Counted from the stretch's first letter, positions 17,773 through 27,272 are shown. The stretch: 64,000 bases of DNA from Syntrophaceae bacterium UBA2280 (GCA_002347685.1 DDWS01000001.1:50590-114589), one strand, 5' to 3'. Notes: generated from the letters alone by a model not told the origin. A program made the numbers and translations.

Positions 17773-17903
17773 AGAAAGAAAAGTGGAAATCCTTTTAAAA
17801 CCAGATTAATTTAAAAACAGGTTTTGGCTTTTCGCAACAATAAGGACCAAAGAAGAAGAAGGAAGTTTTTTCTGGAAAATTTGTCCAGTGTAAAGAAATC
17901 TGG
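17773..17903 (-). repeat. partial third copy of the array leader
   Basis: Compared with the two array leaders it keeps the upstream part: a TGGACA-type block, the TTTGGTCCTTATT block, AAAAGCCAAA and a CACTTTTCTTTC block. It lacks the attI-like end. It is more divergent than the other two copies are from each other. Its orientation places the methylase gene where the first cassette would be. Confidence 0.6.
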
Positions 17904-18198
17904 TATGGCCTACAACTGATTCTAATGAAATAGCAAAGCTGAAATCCTCAGTGGTATAAAGCCTTATAAAGCTCAATAAACTAACAGCGTGCTAAAAAGA
18001 GAGTTTGCGTGGGTCTATCGCCGAACGCCTTACGGAACCAGATTCCAGACAGGCAACTACAGCATCACAATTCTGCATGACTAATTTAATCAATTGGCGA
18101 GACGGAATATTGTGATGACCTTACCCCGTGATAATCTGGAAAATGTGTATGCGAAAACATTCTCATCGTTGATTTCCCAGAAGTCCTCTTGCGGCCAT
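17904..18198. other. gap 3' of the recombinase operon
   Basis: No gene was supported here. A short plus-strand frame around 18008-18084 reads WVYRRTPYGTRFQTGNYSIT and could be the decayed end of a protein-coding gene, but I cannot assign it. Confidence 0.35.
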
Positions 18199-18645
18199 CT
18201 AATTCGAATCAAGCTTTTTGCGCAAAATGGTCTGCCCGCGGTTAACATCAGGTAGAGGCTGACTCAGTAATTCGTAGTCGAAGCCATGAGCAGACGCATT
18301 GAAAGCCCATATGGTGAATTGTTCTAATAGGCGTTGATTTTCCGACTCTAATCGTCTGTTTTCCGCCTCGAACCGTTCGATACGCTGTCGCGCGATCTGT
18401 ACCTCTGGTGACGAGGTAGGTCCGATCTGGCCGCCATCCCTCAATAGATTTTTCTTTGTAAGGAAATACGCATTGCGGATTCTTTCGTGCTTGAAGAGTG
18501 CTTGCCGTGTATAGCGGCCATAAATGCGAACCGCAATCTCATCAATCAGCAGATTCCACGTAAGCTTGGTAGACCAACCATCGAGGATTTCAACTATCCG
18601 CTTGATATCAACGTCTGATAAATTTTTAGCTCGCCTGTGCATCAT
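18199..18645 (-). CDS. small coiled-coil protein of recombinase module (TnpC-like)
   Basis: The start is taken at MMHRR (18645), overlapping the end of the large recombinase gene by 20 bp. The basic N-terminal half ends in a coiled coil (RIERFEAENRRLESENQRLL). The size, the last position in the operon and the coiled coil match TnpC of Tn554-type transposons, which helps TnpA and TnpB but has no catalytic motif; a comparable small protein occurs in GMT modules. The family assignment is by context and layout. Confidence 0.6.
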   Translation of the reverse strand: MMHRRAKNLSDVDIKRIVEILDGWSTKLTWNLLIDEIAVRIYGRYTRQALFKHERIRNAYFLTKKNLLRDGGQIGPTSSPEVQIARQRIERFEAENRRLESENQRLLEQFTIWAFNASAHGFDYELLSQPLPDVNRGQTILRKKLDSN

Positions 18646-20659
18646 CAGCCTCCATTGTTTCAATAGCATCTTGAGTTTTATATAATTTTAATGACTCGTT
18701 CAAAAGCTTTGCACTCTTTGGTGGAGTCAATTGTATGACAGAACCAACAGGGACTTTAGGATCATCCATAATCGAGACCACTTGCTGCAACCGCTCCAAT
18801 GTTGAGCGGTGATGCTCAAACCATCTGTCGCTACCGGCATATCCTTCGCCTACTTTTTTTTCGGCACGTTCCGTAAGCTCTCTGGCTTCTGCTAGCCCTT
18901 TTCTCAATCGTTCAGCTTTCTCTTCGTCACCCTTTAAAAATACCAACTCGCCGCAATGTATGCAATCCCTGAAAATCTGGCAAGGTGACATTGTGTAATC
19001 ATGCAGACAATAGCCAAGGTCTGTCGTATGCGCTGTAGGCGCTACAAGACGAGAGAATTCATCACGCGGGATTAAAATTCCTTTCGAAATTTCTGCCAGA
19101 GAGCCGAGAGGGCCGAAAAACTGGCTGTCGTCTCCTATGGCATCCCGTATTTTCATGAGCATCTGTTCAGCAGTTTCATGATCATAAGCTGCATTCTGGC
19201 GAACGTCCTGGCGGCCCGACCACTTTGCGATGTCAAGCTGACTCAAACCACCCATTTGCGCCAGAGTATTGAGATAGTGCCGAAACTGATGTGTGGTAAT
19301 TCTTATAGGAGTACCATCCGGTTCACAAAAACCTGCGCGCGAATAAATTGATGATTTTCCTTGGGCAGATTGGCTACCGAGACCATTATTAATTTGATTG
19401 ATGCTTATTGGTTCAATCATACAATTGTATGTCGCTTTGCTTTCGTCAATTTCATTTTTTCGGCAAATAAGCAAAGCCTCGCTATATTTGAGTCCCGTTT
19501 CAGCCTCCAAGATAGGAAACCTCCTTGGTAGCATGCTAAGTACGGCATTTTGGACATCTGCGAATTTCACCTGTTTTGATATATTCCTTTTGATTTTATG
19601 ATCTGAACACCAATGGCTAGCGGAACTAATCCTTTTCATACCAATTACAGCTGCAACTTCAGTCAGGGATAGCCATTCCTGACCACGAAGATATTCCCTA
19701 TCCTCTGAGAGATATATGCGTCCCGGATTAATCTCATACCAAATGGCTATACGCCGGGCCTCTGCTGTTATTTTTTTTATCCTGCTAATCGCTTCCTTTA
19801 CGACGCTGGCCCAGGAAGGCAGGATCCATTTGACCGTGGGATTTGCAGCCTTTGCTGGCCACCACCGGAGGCCATAAGCATCAGCTTCGCCGTTTTCCCG
19901 TTTCAAGTCGACCTCACAATTCTCCGGCAACGTGAGGACTTCGCTTATACGGTCGGGGCATGAGATTAGAATTACCGCCACAGACGCGACTATCACATCC
20001 ACTGGCTCCACAGCCAAAAGAAAAACCTTGGGCAGCGATTCCAGCGCGGCCTCTGACGGCAACTTAGATTGCCTTCGCTTGTCAAATTCTTTGCCAACCC
20101 GATCAGTGTCACAAGGCCGTTTCAAAAAATTTCGCCACGGAAAAGGCCGGATAGTAAGCCTGTTCGCGATTAGGAATTGGGAAAGAAATTGAAGATGACC
20201 GCCAACACGATATGCAACGACACCACTATATTTTTCGCGGACCATTTGTGAAGCCTTGTTTAGCACAAAGGAATCAATTTCGACAGGATCGGGAAAAACC
20301 GAATTTGAAGATAGCGCGTCACATACCGCTCTAAGGGCGACTAAACGTTTCTTGTAGTCGACAATTGGGTGAATTCCGTGCAGGTATCGCATATAAGACT
20401 TTGCAAAAATCAAGAACTTTTCAGGCATTGCTGTAGGGAATCTGTCGTTTACAGTTTTTAACGTGCTGAATACTATCCCATGCCGGACGTTTCCATGTCC
20501 TTTTATACCGATATAATCGGTTATATCCCAAGTGTTGGAATCAAATGGGAGGTCGGATCCAAAGACGGTCAATTCGTTCCGACATAGGGCAATAAACCCT
20601 TGCATATTGCACTCGGCATCAAGCTCAGCACGTGGCTTAAAATAAATAATGTCAGCCAT
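18626..20659 (-). CDS. large tyrosine recombinase (TnpB/GmtZ-like)
   Basis: The 677-aa protein carries the tyrosine recombinase catalytic set: Arg in PDRISEVLTLP, HQFRH, KWSGR for the Trp position, and the nucleophile Tyr in NAAYDHETAEQ. After the catalytic domain is a Cys-rich segment (CLHDYTMSPCQIFRDCIHC) that probably binds zinc, then a helical tail. Large recombinases with this tail act in Tn554-like transposons and related integrative islands, cutting and joining element ends. The start overlaps the upstream recombinase gene by 8 bp, showing translational coupling. Confidence 0.82.
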   Translation of the reverse strand: MADIIYFKPRAELDAECNMQGFIALCRNELTVFGSDLPFDSNTWDITDYIGIKGHGNVRHGIVFSTLKTVNDRFPTAMPEKFLIFAKSYMRYLHGIHPIVDYKKRLVALRAVCDALSSNSVFPDPVEIDSFVLNKASQMVREKYSGVVAYRVGGHLQFLSQFLIANRLTIRPFPWRNFLKRPCDTDRVGKEFDKRRQSKLPSEAALESLPKVFLLAVEPVDVIVASVAVILISCPDRISEVLTLPENCEVDLKRENGEADAYGLRWWPAKAANPTVKWILPSWASVVKEAISRIKKITAEARRIAIWYEINPGRIYLSEDREYLRGQEWLSLTEVAAVIGMKRISSASHWCSDHKIKRNISKQVKFADVQNAVLSMLPRRFPILEAETGLKYSEALLICRKNEIDESKATYNCMIEPISINQINNGLGSQSAQGKSSIYSRAGFCEPDGTPIRITTHQFRHYLNTLAQMGGLSQLDIAKWSGRQDVRQNAAYDHETAEQMLMKIRDAIGDDSQFFGPLGSLAEISKGILIPRDEFSRLVAPTAHTTDLGYCLHDYTMSPCQIFRDCIHCGELVFLKGDEEKAERLRKGLAEARELTERAEKKVGEGYAGSDRWFEHHRSTLERLQQVVSIMDDPKVPVGSVIQLTPPKSAKLLNESLKLYKTQDAIETMEADDAQAS

Positions 20660-22205
20660 TAAAACCCCTGATATCGCGAATGAGTTGGCACTGTCTTACA
20701 ACCTCCGCAACTGCCAAAATCGTTCGGTCGCAAATCGAAGCAACGCGCAAGTCAGAGGACACCAGCAGCCGTTCGCGTTCGTTAATCAGATAATCCAACA
20801 CCGCGCCGTGAGGACCGTCAAGCCATGGCCGAAAACCTCTGCACTGGTAGCAGGCAATAGGTGCCGACAAACCGCAGAAACCATTATTATCACAATTGCC
20901 CATCGGCTTCATCAAAGGGTCAAAGCGCGGATCACACACTCTACAAGCGGGATCTCCTGCATAAGCGGCTTCGGTTTCATCTTTAATAATGACACCGGCA
21001 AATGCTGCTGCAAGTGGCGCCAACTGAAGTGCCACAGCGCGATCGATTCTCTCTATAATCTCCGGCATGGCTTGAACATAGACGCTGACATTTTGAGTAT
21101 CTGTGTGATCCAAAAGTTCGGCAATTATTAACTCACCGTGGCCTTCAACAGCGGCCCTGGTGCCAACGCTTCGTCGAAAGCGATACGCGTTCACATTAAG
21201 AGGCTTTCCGGTGCGCTCCGACCTTACTTCCAGTCTTCCCACAATTTCTGATAAAGCACGTGAAAGAGATCGACTTGTTTGATGATACTCAAAACCATTA
21301 GGCACTTTTTCGCGTATTCCTTTTGTTGGGAACAAGGGAGCTTGGCCTGGATCTTCCAGTCTCAGCATAAAGCTCTCTTGCACTTCCGATGCATGCCGCA
21401 GGAGATTTTCACCGAGCTTCGCAATCAAAAGACGATTTTTAAACTCTGACCTTGGAAGACTGTGCCGCAGCTTGGCACGGGGAACACGAATTGAATAGAC
21501 CGTCATCCCGTTCTTTGTTTCTCCCGACTTCACGTCGCAAACTTTGAGAAGAGCATACTGTACCGGACGCAGTCCTAGTGCGAGAAAAAGCGAAACCAAA
21601 ACATATTCGCCAAGATTAATGACCTCGTCCTTGAAAGCTGTTTCCAATGAAAATAGAATCGCCTGATTCTCAAGATCAGTGTAGGGACCATTCACCGGAT
21701 CCATTGTCAAAACCGCCTCGCCCTTTTTATTACCTGTAAGTCGGAGTTGCTTGAGAATGGCTATTGCACCGTCTTCTATTCCCAAATACCTCATTTCATG
21801 CCATTTTTTCATTAAACCAGATATACTGCCTAGATAGTAATGATCCCTTTTTTTTAATGTTGCATAGTAATTAATTATTTGATGCGGAGAAATCGATGAA
21901 ACAATCATTCCTGATTCTGAGACGGTGAAGCTTAAAAATTTTTTTAAATAAAAATACAGATTATCCAAGTAACCCAACGATTTATTCTGCGCGTACCAAA
22001 CGAAAACTTTCTTGGCTGCCAATTTCATTTCCGGAGTTATTGGCAATTTTCCGAAATCAAGCTTTACAGTATTCGAACTTTCATGACAATTCCAGATATC
22101 CAATCTCGGATCAAATTCCGCGCCACCTCGGGTACTGACTATTGACGGCAAGGTTAAATCACAGATTTTTGATGATTCGCGGCGCAAAGCCAAACTATTT
22201 ATCAT
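20652..22205 (-). CDS. second tyrosine recombinase with C-terminal Cys cluster
   Basis: The 517-aa product has the recombinase Arg in LALGLRPVQYALL, then YRFRRSVGTRA where HxxR is expected (so the first His is Tyr), LLDHTDTQ, and the Tyr in NVSVYVQAM. A Cys cluster follows (CRVCDPRFDP, then CDNNGFCG and CYQCRGF), as in zinc-binding tails of multi-recombinase elements. It sits in the middle of three overlapping recombinase genes. The His-to-Tyr change is tolerated in some family members, so activity is plausible. Confidence 0.8.
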   Translation of the reverse strand: MINSLALRRESSKICDLTLPSIVSTRGGAEFDPRLDIWNCHESSNTVKLDFGKLPITPEMKLAAKKVFVWYAQNKSLGYLDNLYFYLKKFLSFTVSESGMIVSSISPHQIINYYATLKKRDHYYLGSISGLMKKWHEMRYLGIEDGAIAILKQLRLTGNKKGEAVLTMDPVNGPYTDLENQAILFSLETAFKDEVINLGEYVLVSLFLALGLRPVQYALLKVCDVKSGETKNGMTVYSIRVPRAKLRHSLPRSEFKNRLLIAKLGENLLRHASEVQESFMLRLEDPGQAPLFPTKGIREKVPNGFEYHQTSRSLSRALSEIVGRLEVRSERTGKPLNVNAYRFRRSVGTRAAVEGHGELIIAELLDHTDTQNVSVYVQAMPEIIERIDRAVALQLAPLAAAFAGVIIKDETEAAYAGDPACRVCDPRFDPLMKPMGNCDNNGFCGLSAPIACYQCRGFRPWLDGPHGAVLDYLINERERLLVSSDLRVASICDRTILAVAEVVRQCQLIRDIRGFNG

Positions 22206-23466
22206 GTTCCACTCCCATCATCTTTGTCTGCATTTCGAGGGACACGGCGTTTGCTTTTTCACGGATGTGGCGCTTAGTGTACGTAGCTGCTGTCTGCGAT
22301 GTCGAACACCAGCCCATGATATATGCACGAGTCTTCTTTTCCGTCTCTTCCGATTCCTTATGTTTGTCCATTTCTTCCGAAAATCGATCATTCCATGTGT
22401 GCCGAAGGATGTGGGGGTATACCTTAGGTAATTCCGGACATTTCATGCTGAGAATTCTAAAAATCTTGTTCAATGATGAAATAGACAGAGGAGCACCAGA
22501 ATCTGTGGAAACAAAAAGGAAATCATGCTTTTTTGCGCCGAGAAATGCTGCCCGATGACGCAGGATGTAAGTTTCAATCATATCCCTCAACCCAGAGGAA
22601 AACGAGATTTTACGTGCTTTGGTTTTGGTATTCGGTTGATTATGGCGTGGATCCTTGGGATCATCGGCACGCCTTACGATAATAACTGTATTTCCCCGAA
22701 AGTCGATATTAGGAATCCTGATACCCAGCAATTCCCCCCTGCGCAAACCAAGGTAATATAGCATATTTACGATCAGAACGTTTCGATGCTTCGAATGTTC
22801 CTCCTTCCACGGATTATTCTTCGAACTCGAATCAACTACCTGTAGTAATATTCCCCGGCTTTCCGAATCCAACCCTTCTCGATCGCCAAGGGATCCCCGA
22901 GAGCATTCAGGGATTCTAACGTTAATAGCCTCTATCATCATCTGGCGCGCCGCATAGAGAGAATCGTAATGGCTGCTTTGTTTATTTTGTCGCGATAATT
23001 GCACCAGTGAAAACCAGGAAAGAAAGTCGCGGATAGCACGAAGTCGGTTAGCCGCCGTCGCCGGCAAAACATCCTGCATCCTCTTTGGACGCGGTCTCGC
23101 TCTATACTTCTCACAAGCCATAACTTTCAACGGCAACACCTTGGCACCATTAACGTGCCGACATGGCATCTCAGCCATTGGCAGTCGGCAAAAACATATC
23201 AATGACTCTATCTCAACCAACGTCAGCAGCTCTCCATGTCGCCCTCTTTCGCGAATATTTATGTCACGCAAGTCAAGCCACAGGTAAAGAATCATTATAC
23301 CCCGCAAAGAACTTTCAATCGTGTTCGTTGCAAGATTGCTCATTCGTAATTGTGTGAGGGAATAGACAGTAGGTTCAAATAATGGTATCCTCTTTGAATC
23401 CAAAAGCATCGGCAGGCGCTCCCCTGACCGCAACACAACCATTTTGATACGATATTGATGTTCCAT
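22195..23466 (-). CDS. first tyrosine recombinase (TnpA/GmtY-like)
   Basis: This 423-aa recombinase opens the operon. Catalytic residues are visible: Arg in LGLRRGELLGI, a Lys in the TKARK strand, HILRHTW as HxxR, GWCS for the Trp position, and Tyr in TAATYTKRH. An N-terminal SAM-like core-binding domain covers about residues 50-200. It lacks the features expected of integron integrases. Its stop overlaps the next start by 11 bp. With the other two recombinases and the small coiled-coil protein it probably mobilises the island. Confidence 0.84.
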   Translation of the reverse strand: MEHQYRIKMVVLRSGERLPMLLDSKRIPLFEPTVYSLTQLRMSNLATNTIESSLRGIMILYLWLDLRDINIRERGRHGELLTLVEIESLICFCRLPMAEMPCRHVNGAKVLPLKVMACEKYRARPRPKRMQDVLPATAANRLRAIRDFLSWFSLVQLSRQNKQSSHYDSLYAARQMMIEAINVRIPECSRGSLGDREGLDSESRGILLQVVDSSSKNNPWKEEHSKHRNVLIVNMLYYLGLRRGELLGIRIPNIDFRGNTVIIVRRADDPKDPRHNQPNTKTKARKISFSSGLRDMIETYILRHRAAFLGAKKHDFLFVSTDSGAPLSISSLNKIFRILSMKCPELPKVYPHILRHTWNDRFSEEMDKHKESEETEKKTRAYIMGWCSTSQTAATYTKRHIREKANAVSLEMQTKMMGVEHDK

Positions 23467-23853
23467 GTCTTTATATACCTTTCACGTGCCATCTGTATGT
23501 ACTGGCCAGTCTTGCGATAATGTTTTCCTCAAATGTTCATTTTCAAAAAAGTCTAAAAAAAAGGACGCAAGATAGCACTAAGTGCTATTTGGCGTCCTCC
23601 TTAAATAGTCCACAAATCTTATATAGCCGAGTTCTTCTCCTCTCAATTTATGAGAGAACCCTCAACTTTTGGAACATATTAACACAGATATTAATTGTTA
23701 ACAATAAAAATTTTAAATCAATAGTTTACAAATTATTTTTGGTATTCATTAGGCGGCTAACAACGACACATATTTCAAACATGTAAACAATAAAAAACCT
23801 TGAAAGATTAAAATTATTCAGGCTTTTGTTAACAAAATGCTCCTAGGTACATT
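23467..23853. other. AT-rich gap between recombinase operon and ssb
   Basis: No gene is supported. The stretch holds the recombinase promoter region, a strong hairpin at 23562-23598, and a long A/T-rich part next to ssb. If the recombinases mobilise an element, one of its ends should lie here, since ssb and lysS beyond it are core genes. Confidence 0.5.
23562..23598. terminator. long imperfect hairpin upstream of recombinase operon
   Basis: AGGACGCAAGATAGCACT pairs with AGTGCTATTTGGCGTCCT across a very short loop, with two or three mismatches. An A run precedes it on the plus strand, which is a T run following it on the minus strand. It could be a terminator, an attenuator for the recombinase operon, or a recombinase binding site at an element end. 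Confidence 0.5.
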
Positions 23854-24258
23854 TCAAAATGGAACATCCTCTGCGGGCGCATCGCCGGGAATGTACCCGG
23901 TGCCGGAAGCTGCCTCGTCAGATTTGTTTTGTCCTTTTGAATCCAGCATCTGCATGTTATTGGCGACAATTTCCGTTGTATAACGTTTGACGCCCTCCTT
24001 GTCATCCCAGGCACGGGTTTGAATGCGCCCTTCAATATAAATCAGTTTCCCCTTCACCAGATAGTTGCCGCATATTTCGGCCAGCTTTCCGAACGTCACA
24101 ATCCGGTGCCATTCCGTTTTCTGGACTTTTTCTCCGTTCTTATCTTTCCACGTTTCATCAGTGGCCATATTAAAGTTGGTCACCATGGTTCCGTCAGGTG
24201 TGTAACGGACTTCCGGATCCTTGCCCAACCTGCCAACCAAGATCGCCTTGTTGATCAT
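23854..24258 (-). CDS. ssb: single-stranded DNA-binding protein
   Basis: SSB coats single-stranded DNA in replication, repair and recombination. The 134-aa product has the OB-fold start MINKAILVGRLGKDPEVRYT, the conserved WHRIVTFGKLAE and YIEGRIQTR strands, a short disordered linker, and an acidic tip ending DVPF that recruits partner proteins. The ATG at 24258 is preferred because GGGGGG lies 6 bp before it; an ATG at 24264 sits directly on that ribosome binding site. It is divergent from lysS and marks the return to core DNA. Confidence 0.93.
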   Translation of the reverse strand: MINKAILVGRLGKDPEVRYTPDGTMVTNFNMATDETWKDKNGEKVQKTEWHRIVTFGKLAEICGNYLVKGKLIYIEGRIQTRAWDDKEGVKRYTTEIVANNMQMLDSKGQNKSDEAASGTGYIPGDAPAEDVPF

Positions 24259-24367
24259 TTTCATCCCCCCCGTAAAATAAAGTCCGGCGATCATACATAA
24301 CAAAGGCTGTGGTGGCAAACAGTATTTTCAGGCCCGCCGGAGACAGGGTGGATATTGACAATGTGAC

Positions 24368-24396
24368 TTGACTATTTACCGAAAAAAATATATCGG
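24368..24396 (+). promoter_or_regulatory. possible lysS operon promoter
   Basis: TTGACT and TATCGG are separated by 17 bp and lie 26 bp before the lysS ATG. The -35 box is good and the -10 box weak. No other candidate of this quality was seen between ssb and lysS. Confidence 0.35.
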
Positions 24397-24422
24397 GATT
24401 GTCTTTAGAAAAGCGGGGAAAT

Positions 24423-25904
24423 ATGGAAGACAATGACCTGTTAAAGGTCCGGCTGGAAAAAATCGCGGCCCTGAAAGCCGCCGGGGTAAATTTATACCCC
24501 AACGACGTCAAACCACGGCATACCACGGCGGATATTACGTCCCGCTTTGGAGACACCGGCGGTGATGCGCTTGCGGCGTTGACCGATACGTTCTCTATTG
24601 CCGGTCGTCTGATGGCTGTGCGAAATTTCGGCAAGGCGGCCTTTGTGAAAATTCAGGACCGCAAAGGGCGGATGCAGTGTTATGTCGCCAAAAACATCCT
24701 GAGCGATGAAGACTTTTCCCTGTTTAAGAAACTCGACATCGGCGATGTCGTTTATGTTTCCGGAAAGCTTTTTCGTACCAAAACCGATGAACTGACAATT
24801 GAAACCAATGCGCTCCGACTCGTGGCCAAATCAATTCACCCGCTTCCGGAAAAGTGGCACGGCCTGACGGACATCGAAACCCGGTACCGCCAGCGGCATC
24901 TGGATTTAATCTCCAATGAGAACGTGAAGGATATTTTTTACCGGCGCAGCCTGATCATTAAACTCATGCGGCAGTTTATGGACCGGAACGATTTTCTTGA
25001 AGTGGAAACACCCATGATGCAGTCACGTGCCGGTGGTGCCGTAGCCCGTCCGTTCAAGACTCATCATAACGCGCTGGATCAGGACCTCTACCTCAGGATC
25101 GCCCCGGAGCTTTATTTAAAGCGTCTGGTCACCGGAGGGATGGAAAGGGTCTATGAAATCAACCGGAACTTCCGGAATGAAGGGATTTCCACCTTCCACA
25201 ATCCAGAGTTCACGATGATGGAATTTTACCAAAGTTATGCAACTTACGAAGACTTAATGTCCTTCACGGAAGAACTCTTCGTGTTCATTGCAAAAAATCT
25301 GTTCGACGGACACAAATTCACCTATCAGGGAACCGAAATCGATCTCGCACCGCCCTGGCGCCGCCTCCCGGTCAGGGACGCGCTCATTGAAATTGCCGGC
25401 ATGACTCCGCAGGATCTGGACGATCACGAAAAAACCATGGCGTTTGCAAAAAGAGTCGGCTGTGACATCAAACCCTCCGATCCTCCGGGGAAGATTCACA
25501 TGGCCATTTTTGACGAAACGGTGGAAAAGACGCTCATTCAACCCACTTTTGTCACGGATTATCCTGTGGCCGTGTCGCCTCTGTCACGCCGGTCCGACAC
25601 CAACCCGGACCTGGTGGATCGCTTCGAACTCTATATTTGCGGCCGGGAAATCGCCAACGCCTTTTCCGAATTAAACGACCCCGCTGATCAGCGCGAGCGT
25701 TTTATCCAGCAGCTCAAAGAAAGAGAAGCGGGCGATGACGAGGCTCACGAAATGGATGAAGACTACATCCGCGCACTGGAATACGGCATGCCGCCCACGG
25801 CCGGTGAAGGAATCGGCATCGACCGGTTGGTCATGCTGTTTACCGATTCCGCCTCCATTCGCGACGTCATTTTATTTCCGCTGCTTCGAACCAGGCAGGA
25901 ATGA
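24423..25904 (+). CDS. lysS: lysyl-tRNA synthetase (class II)
   Basis: The enzyme charges tRNA-Lys with lysine in the cytoplasm. An N-terminal OB-fold anticodon-binding domain covers about residues 50-150 (FSIAGRLMAVRNFGKAAFVK). The class II catalytic core has motif 2 YEINRNFRNEGIST and motif 3 GEGIGIDRLVML. The 493-aa length is normal. The ATG at 24423 follows GCGGGGA, so I prefer it to the upstream in-frame ATG at 24399. It heads the envelope gene cluster, with 62 bp to lolE. Confidence 0.96.
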   Translation: MEDNDLLKVRLEKIAALKAAGVNLYPNDVKPRHTTADITSRFGDTGGDALAALTDTFSIAGRLMAVRNFGKAAFVKIQDRKGRMQCYVAKNILSDEDFSLFKKLDIGDVVYVSGKLFRTKTDELTIETNALRLVAKSIHPLPEKWHGLTDIETRYRQRHLDLISNENVKDIFYRRSLIIKLMRQFMDRNDFLEVETPMMQSRAGGAVARPFKTHHNALDQDLYLRIAPELYLKRLVTGGMERVYEINRNFRNEGISTFHNPEFTMMEFYQSYATYEDLMSFTEELFVFIAKNLFDGHKFTYQGTEIDLAPPWRRLPVRDALIEIAGMTPQDLDDHEKTMAFAKRVGCDIKPSDPPGKIHMAIFDETVEKTLIQPTFVTDYPVAVSPLSRRSDTNPDLVDRFELYICGREIANAFSELNDPADQRERFIQQLKEREAGDDEAHEMDEDYIRALEYGMPPTAGEGIGIDRLVMLFTDSASIRDVILFPLLRTRQE

Positions 25905-25966
25905 TCCGGAAGCAATTCGCAAACCATCGCACCCCGGGCACATGTGCCCGAACAAGGATGATTTGA

Positions 25967-27253
25967 ATGTCCTACGAGTTTTTTATCAGCAAACGGTACA
26001 TGAGAGCAAAACGCAAACAGGTTTTTGTCTCCATCATTACCCTAATGTCCATCCTCGGCATCACACTGGGCGTAGCCGCGCTCATCATTGTACTGGCCGT
26101 GATGAACGGCTTTGAGGAGGACCTGCGCACAAAAATCCTGGGCATGCGGTCACACATCGAAGTCACGACAGACATGACCGGTCCGATGAAAAATTACCAA
26201 AATGTCCGTGAACAGATTGAACAAATCCCGGGTGTGGTGGCCACCACGCCCTTTATTTACACACAGGCGATGATGCGAAGCGGATCGGGCGTTACCGGCC
26301 TCATCATCCGCGGCCTGGATACCCAAAGCGCACTGAAGGTGTTCAACCTGGGGAAAATCCGCGAGGGCGCACTGGAGCACATAAACGGCCTGCCTCCGGA
26401 CATTCAAAAAAAGTCTGCGGATGATCACGCAGGACTCGACGGCATGATGATCGGCAGGGAAATGGCCCGCAACCTAGGCATTTCGCTTTACGACTCCATT
26501 ACAATCATCTCGGCTTCCGGCGGCATTGCCACCCCCATGGGTATGGTTCCCCGCATGCAACAATTCCTGGTTGTCGGCATCTTTGAATCCGGCTTTTATG
26601 AATACGATTCATCGCTGGCTTTTATTTCTCTCGCTGCCAGTCAAAAATTCACTCAGATGGGCGACGCGGTTACCGGGATCGACATCGTCGTCAACGATAT
26701 CTATAAGGCGGACGTCATCAGCCGCAAAATACAAAGCCAGCTGGGCTTCCCGTTCTGGACACGCGACTGGATGCAGATGAATAAAAACCTGTTTTCGGCC
26801 CTGAAGCTGGAGAAGGTTGTCATGTTCATTATTCTGAGCCTGATTGTTCTGGTTGCCGCATTCAACATCATTTCCGCGCTCATCATGACCGTCATGGAAA
26901 AAAACAAGGATATCGCGATTCTAAAAACCATGGGCGCCACCTCCGCGTCGATCATGAAAGTTTTTATTTATCAGGGGCTGATTGTCGGTATGATCGGAAC
27001 CTTTTTCGGCTGCGCAGGCGGTCTGGCCGTCGCTTTGAATTTACAAAAAATCACGCTTTTCGTGGAAAAAATCTTTAACTTTCAAATTTTACCCGGTGAT
27101 GTCTACTACTTAAGCGAGCTGCCCTCCAAGGTCAATTACTCGGATGTCGGCATCATTGTGCTGGGAACACTAGTCATTTGTTTCCTGTCGACCATCTATC
27201 CGTCGCTGAGAGCATCCAAACTGGATCCGGCGGAAACACTCCGATATGAATAA
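25967..27253 (+). CDS. lolE: lipoprotein release permease LolC/LolE
   Basis: This inner-membrane permease extracts lipoproteins and passes them to LolA. It has the FtsX/MacB layout of the LolCE family: an N-terminal cytoplasmic start and a first membrane helix (residues about 20-48), a periplasmic domain of about 220 residues, and three C-terminal helices (about 275-310, 325-350 and 385-410). The C-terminal TIYPSLRASKLDPAETLRYE tail is typical of the family. Only one permease gene is present, so it probably works as a homodimer (LolF-like). It precedes the ATPase gene lolD by 19 bp. Confidence 0.9.
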   Translation: MSYEFFISKRYMRAKRKQVFVSIITLMSILGITLGVAALIIVLAVMNGFEEDLRTKILGMRSHIEVTTDMTGPMKNYQNVREQIEQIPGVVATTPFIYTQAMMRSGSGVTGLIIRGLDTQSALKVFNLGKIREGALEHINGLPPDIQKKSADDHAGLDGMMIGREMARNLGISLYDSITIISASGGIATPMGMVPRMQQFLVVGIFESGFYEYDSSLAFISLAASQKFTQMGDAVTGIDIVVNDIYKADVISRKIQSQLGFPFWTRDWMQMNKNLFSALKLEKVVMFIILSLIVLVAAFNIISALIMTVMEKNKDIAILKTMGATSASIMKVFIYQGLIVGMIGTFFGCAGGLAVALNLQKITLFVEKIFNFQILPGDVYYLSELPSKVNYSDVGIIVLGTLVICFLSTIYPSLRASKLDPAETLRYE

Positions 27254-27272
27254 GGATTGCAAATAGGAAGCC

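Noticed and set aside
18008..18084. Short plus-strand frame as a transposase remnant
   Set aside because: It is too short and matches no motif I can name, so it was kept only as a note on the gap.
18626..23466. Integron integrase among the three tyrosine recombinases
   Set aside because: None shows the integron-integrase layout of about 320-340 aa, all overlap in one operon, and they lie 8 kb from the nearest leader. They fit a transposon-type module better.
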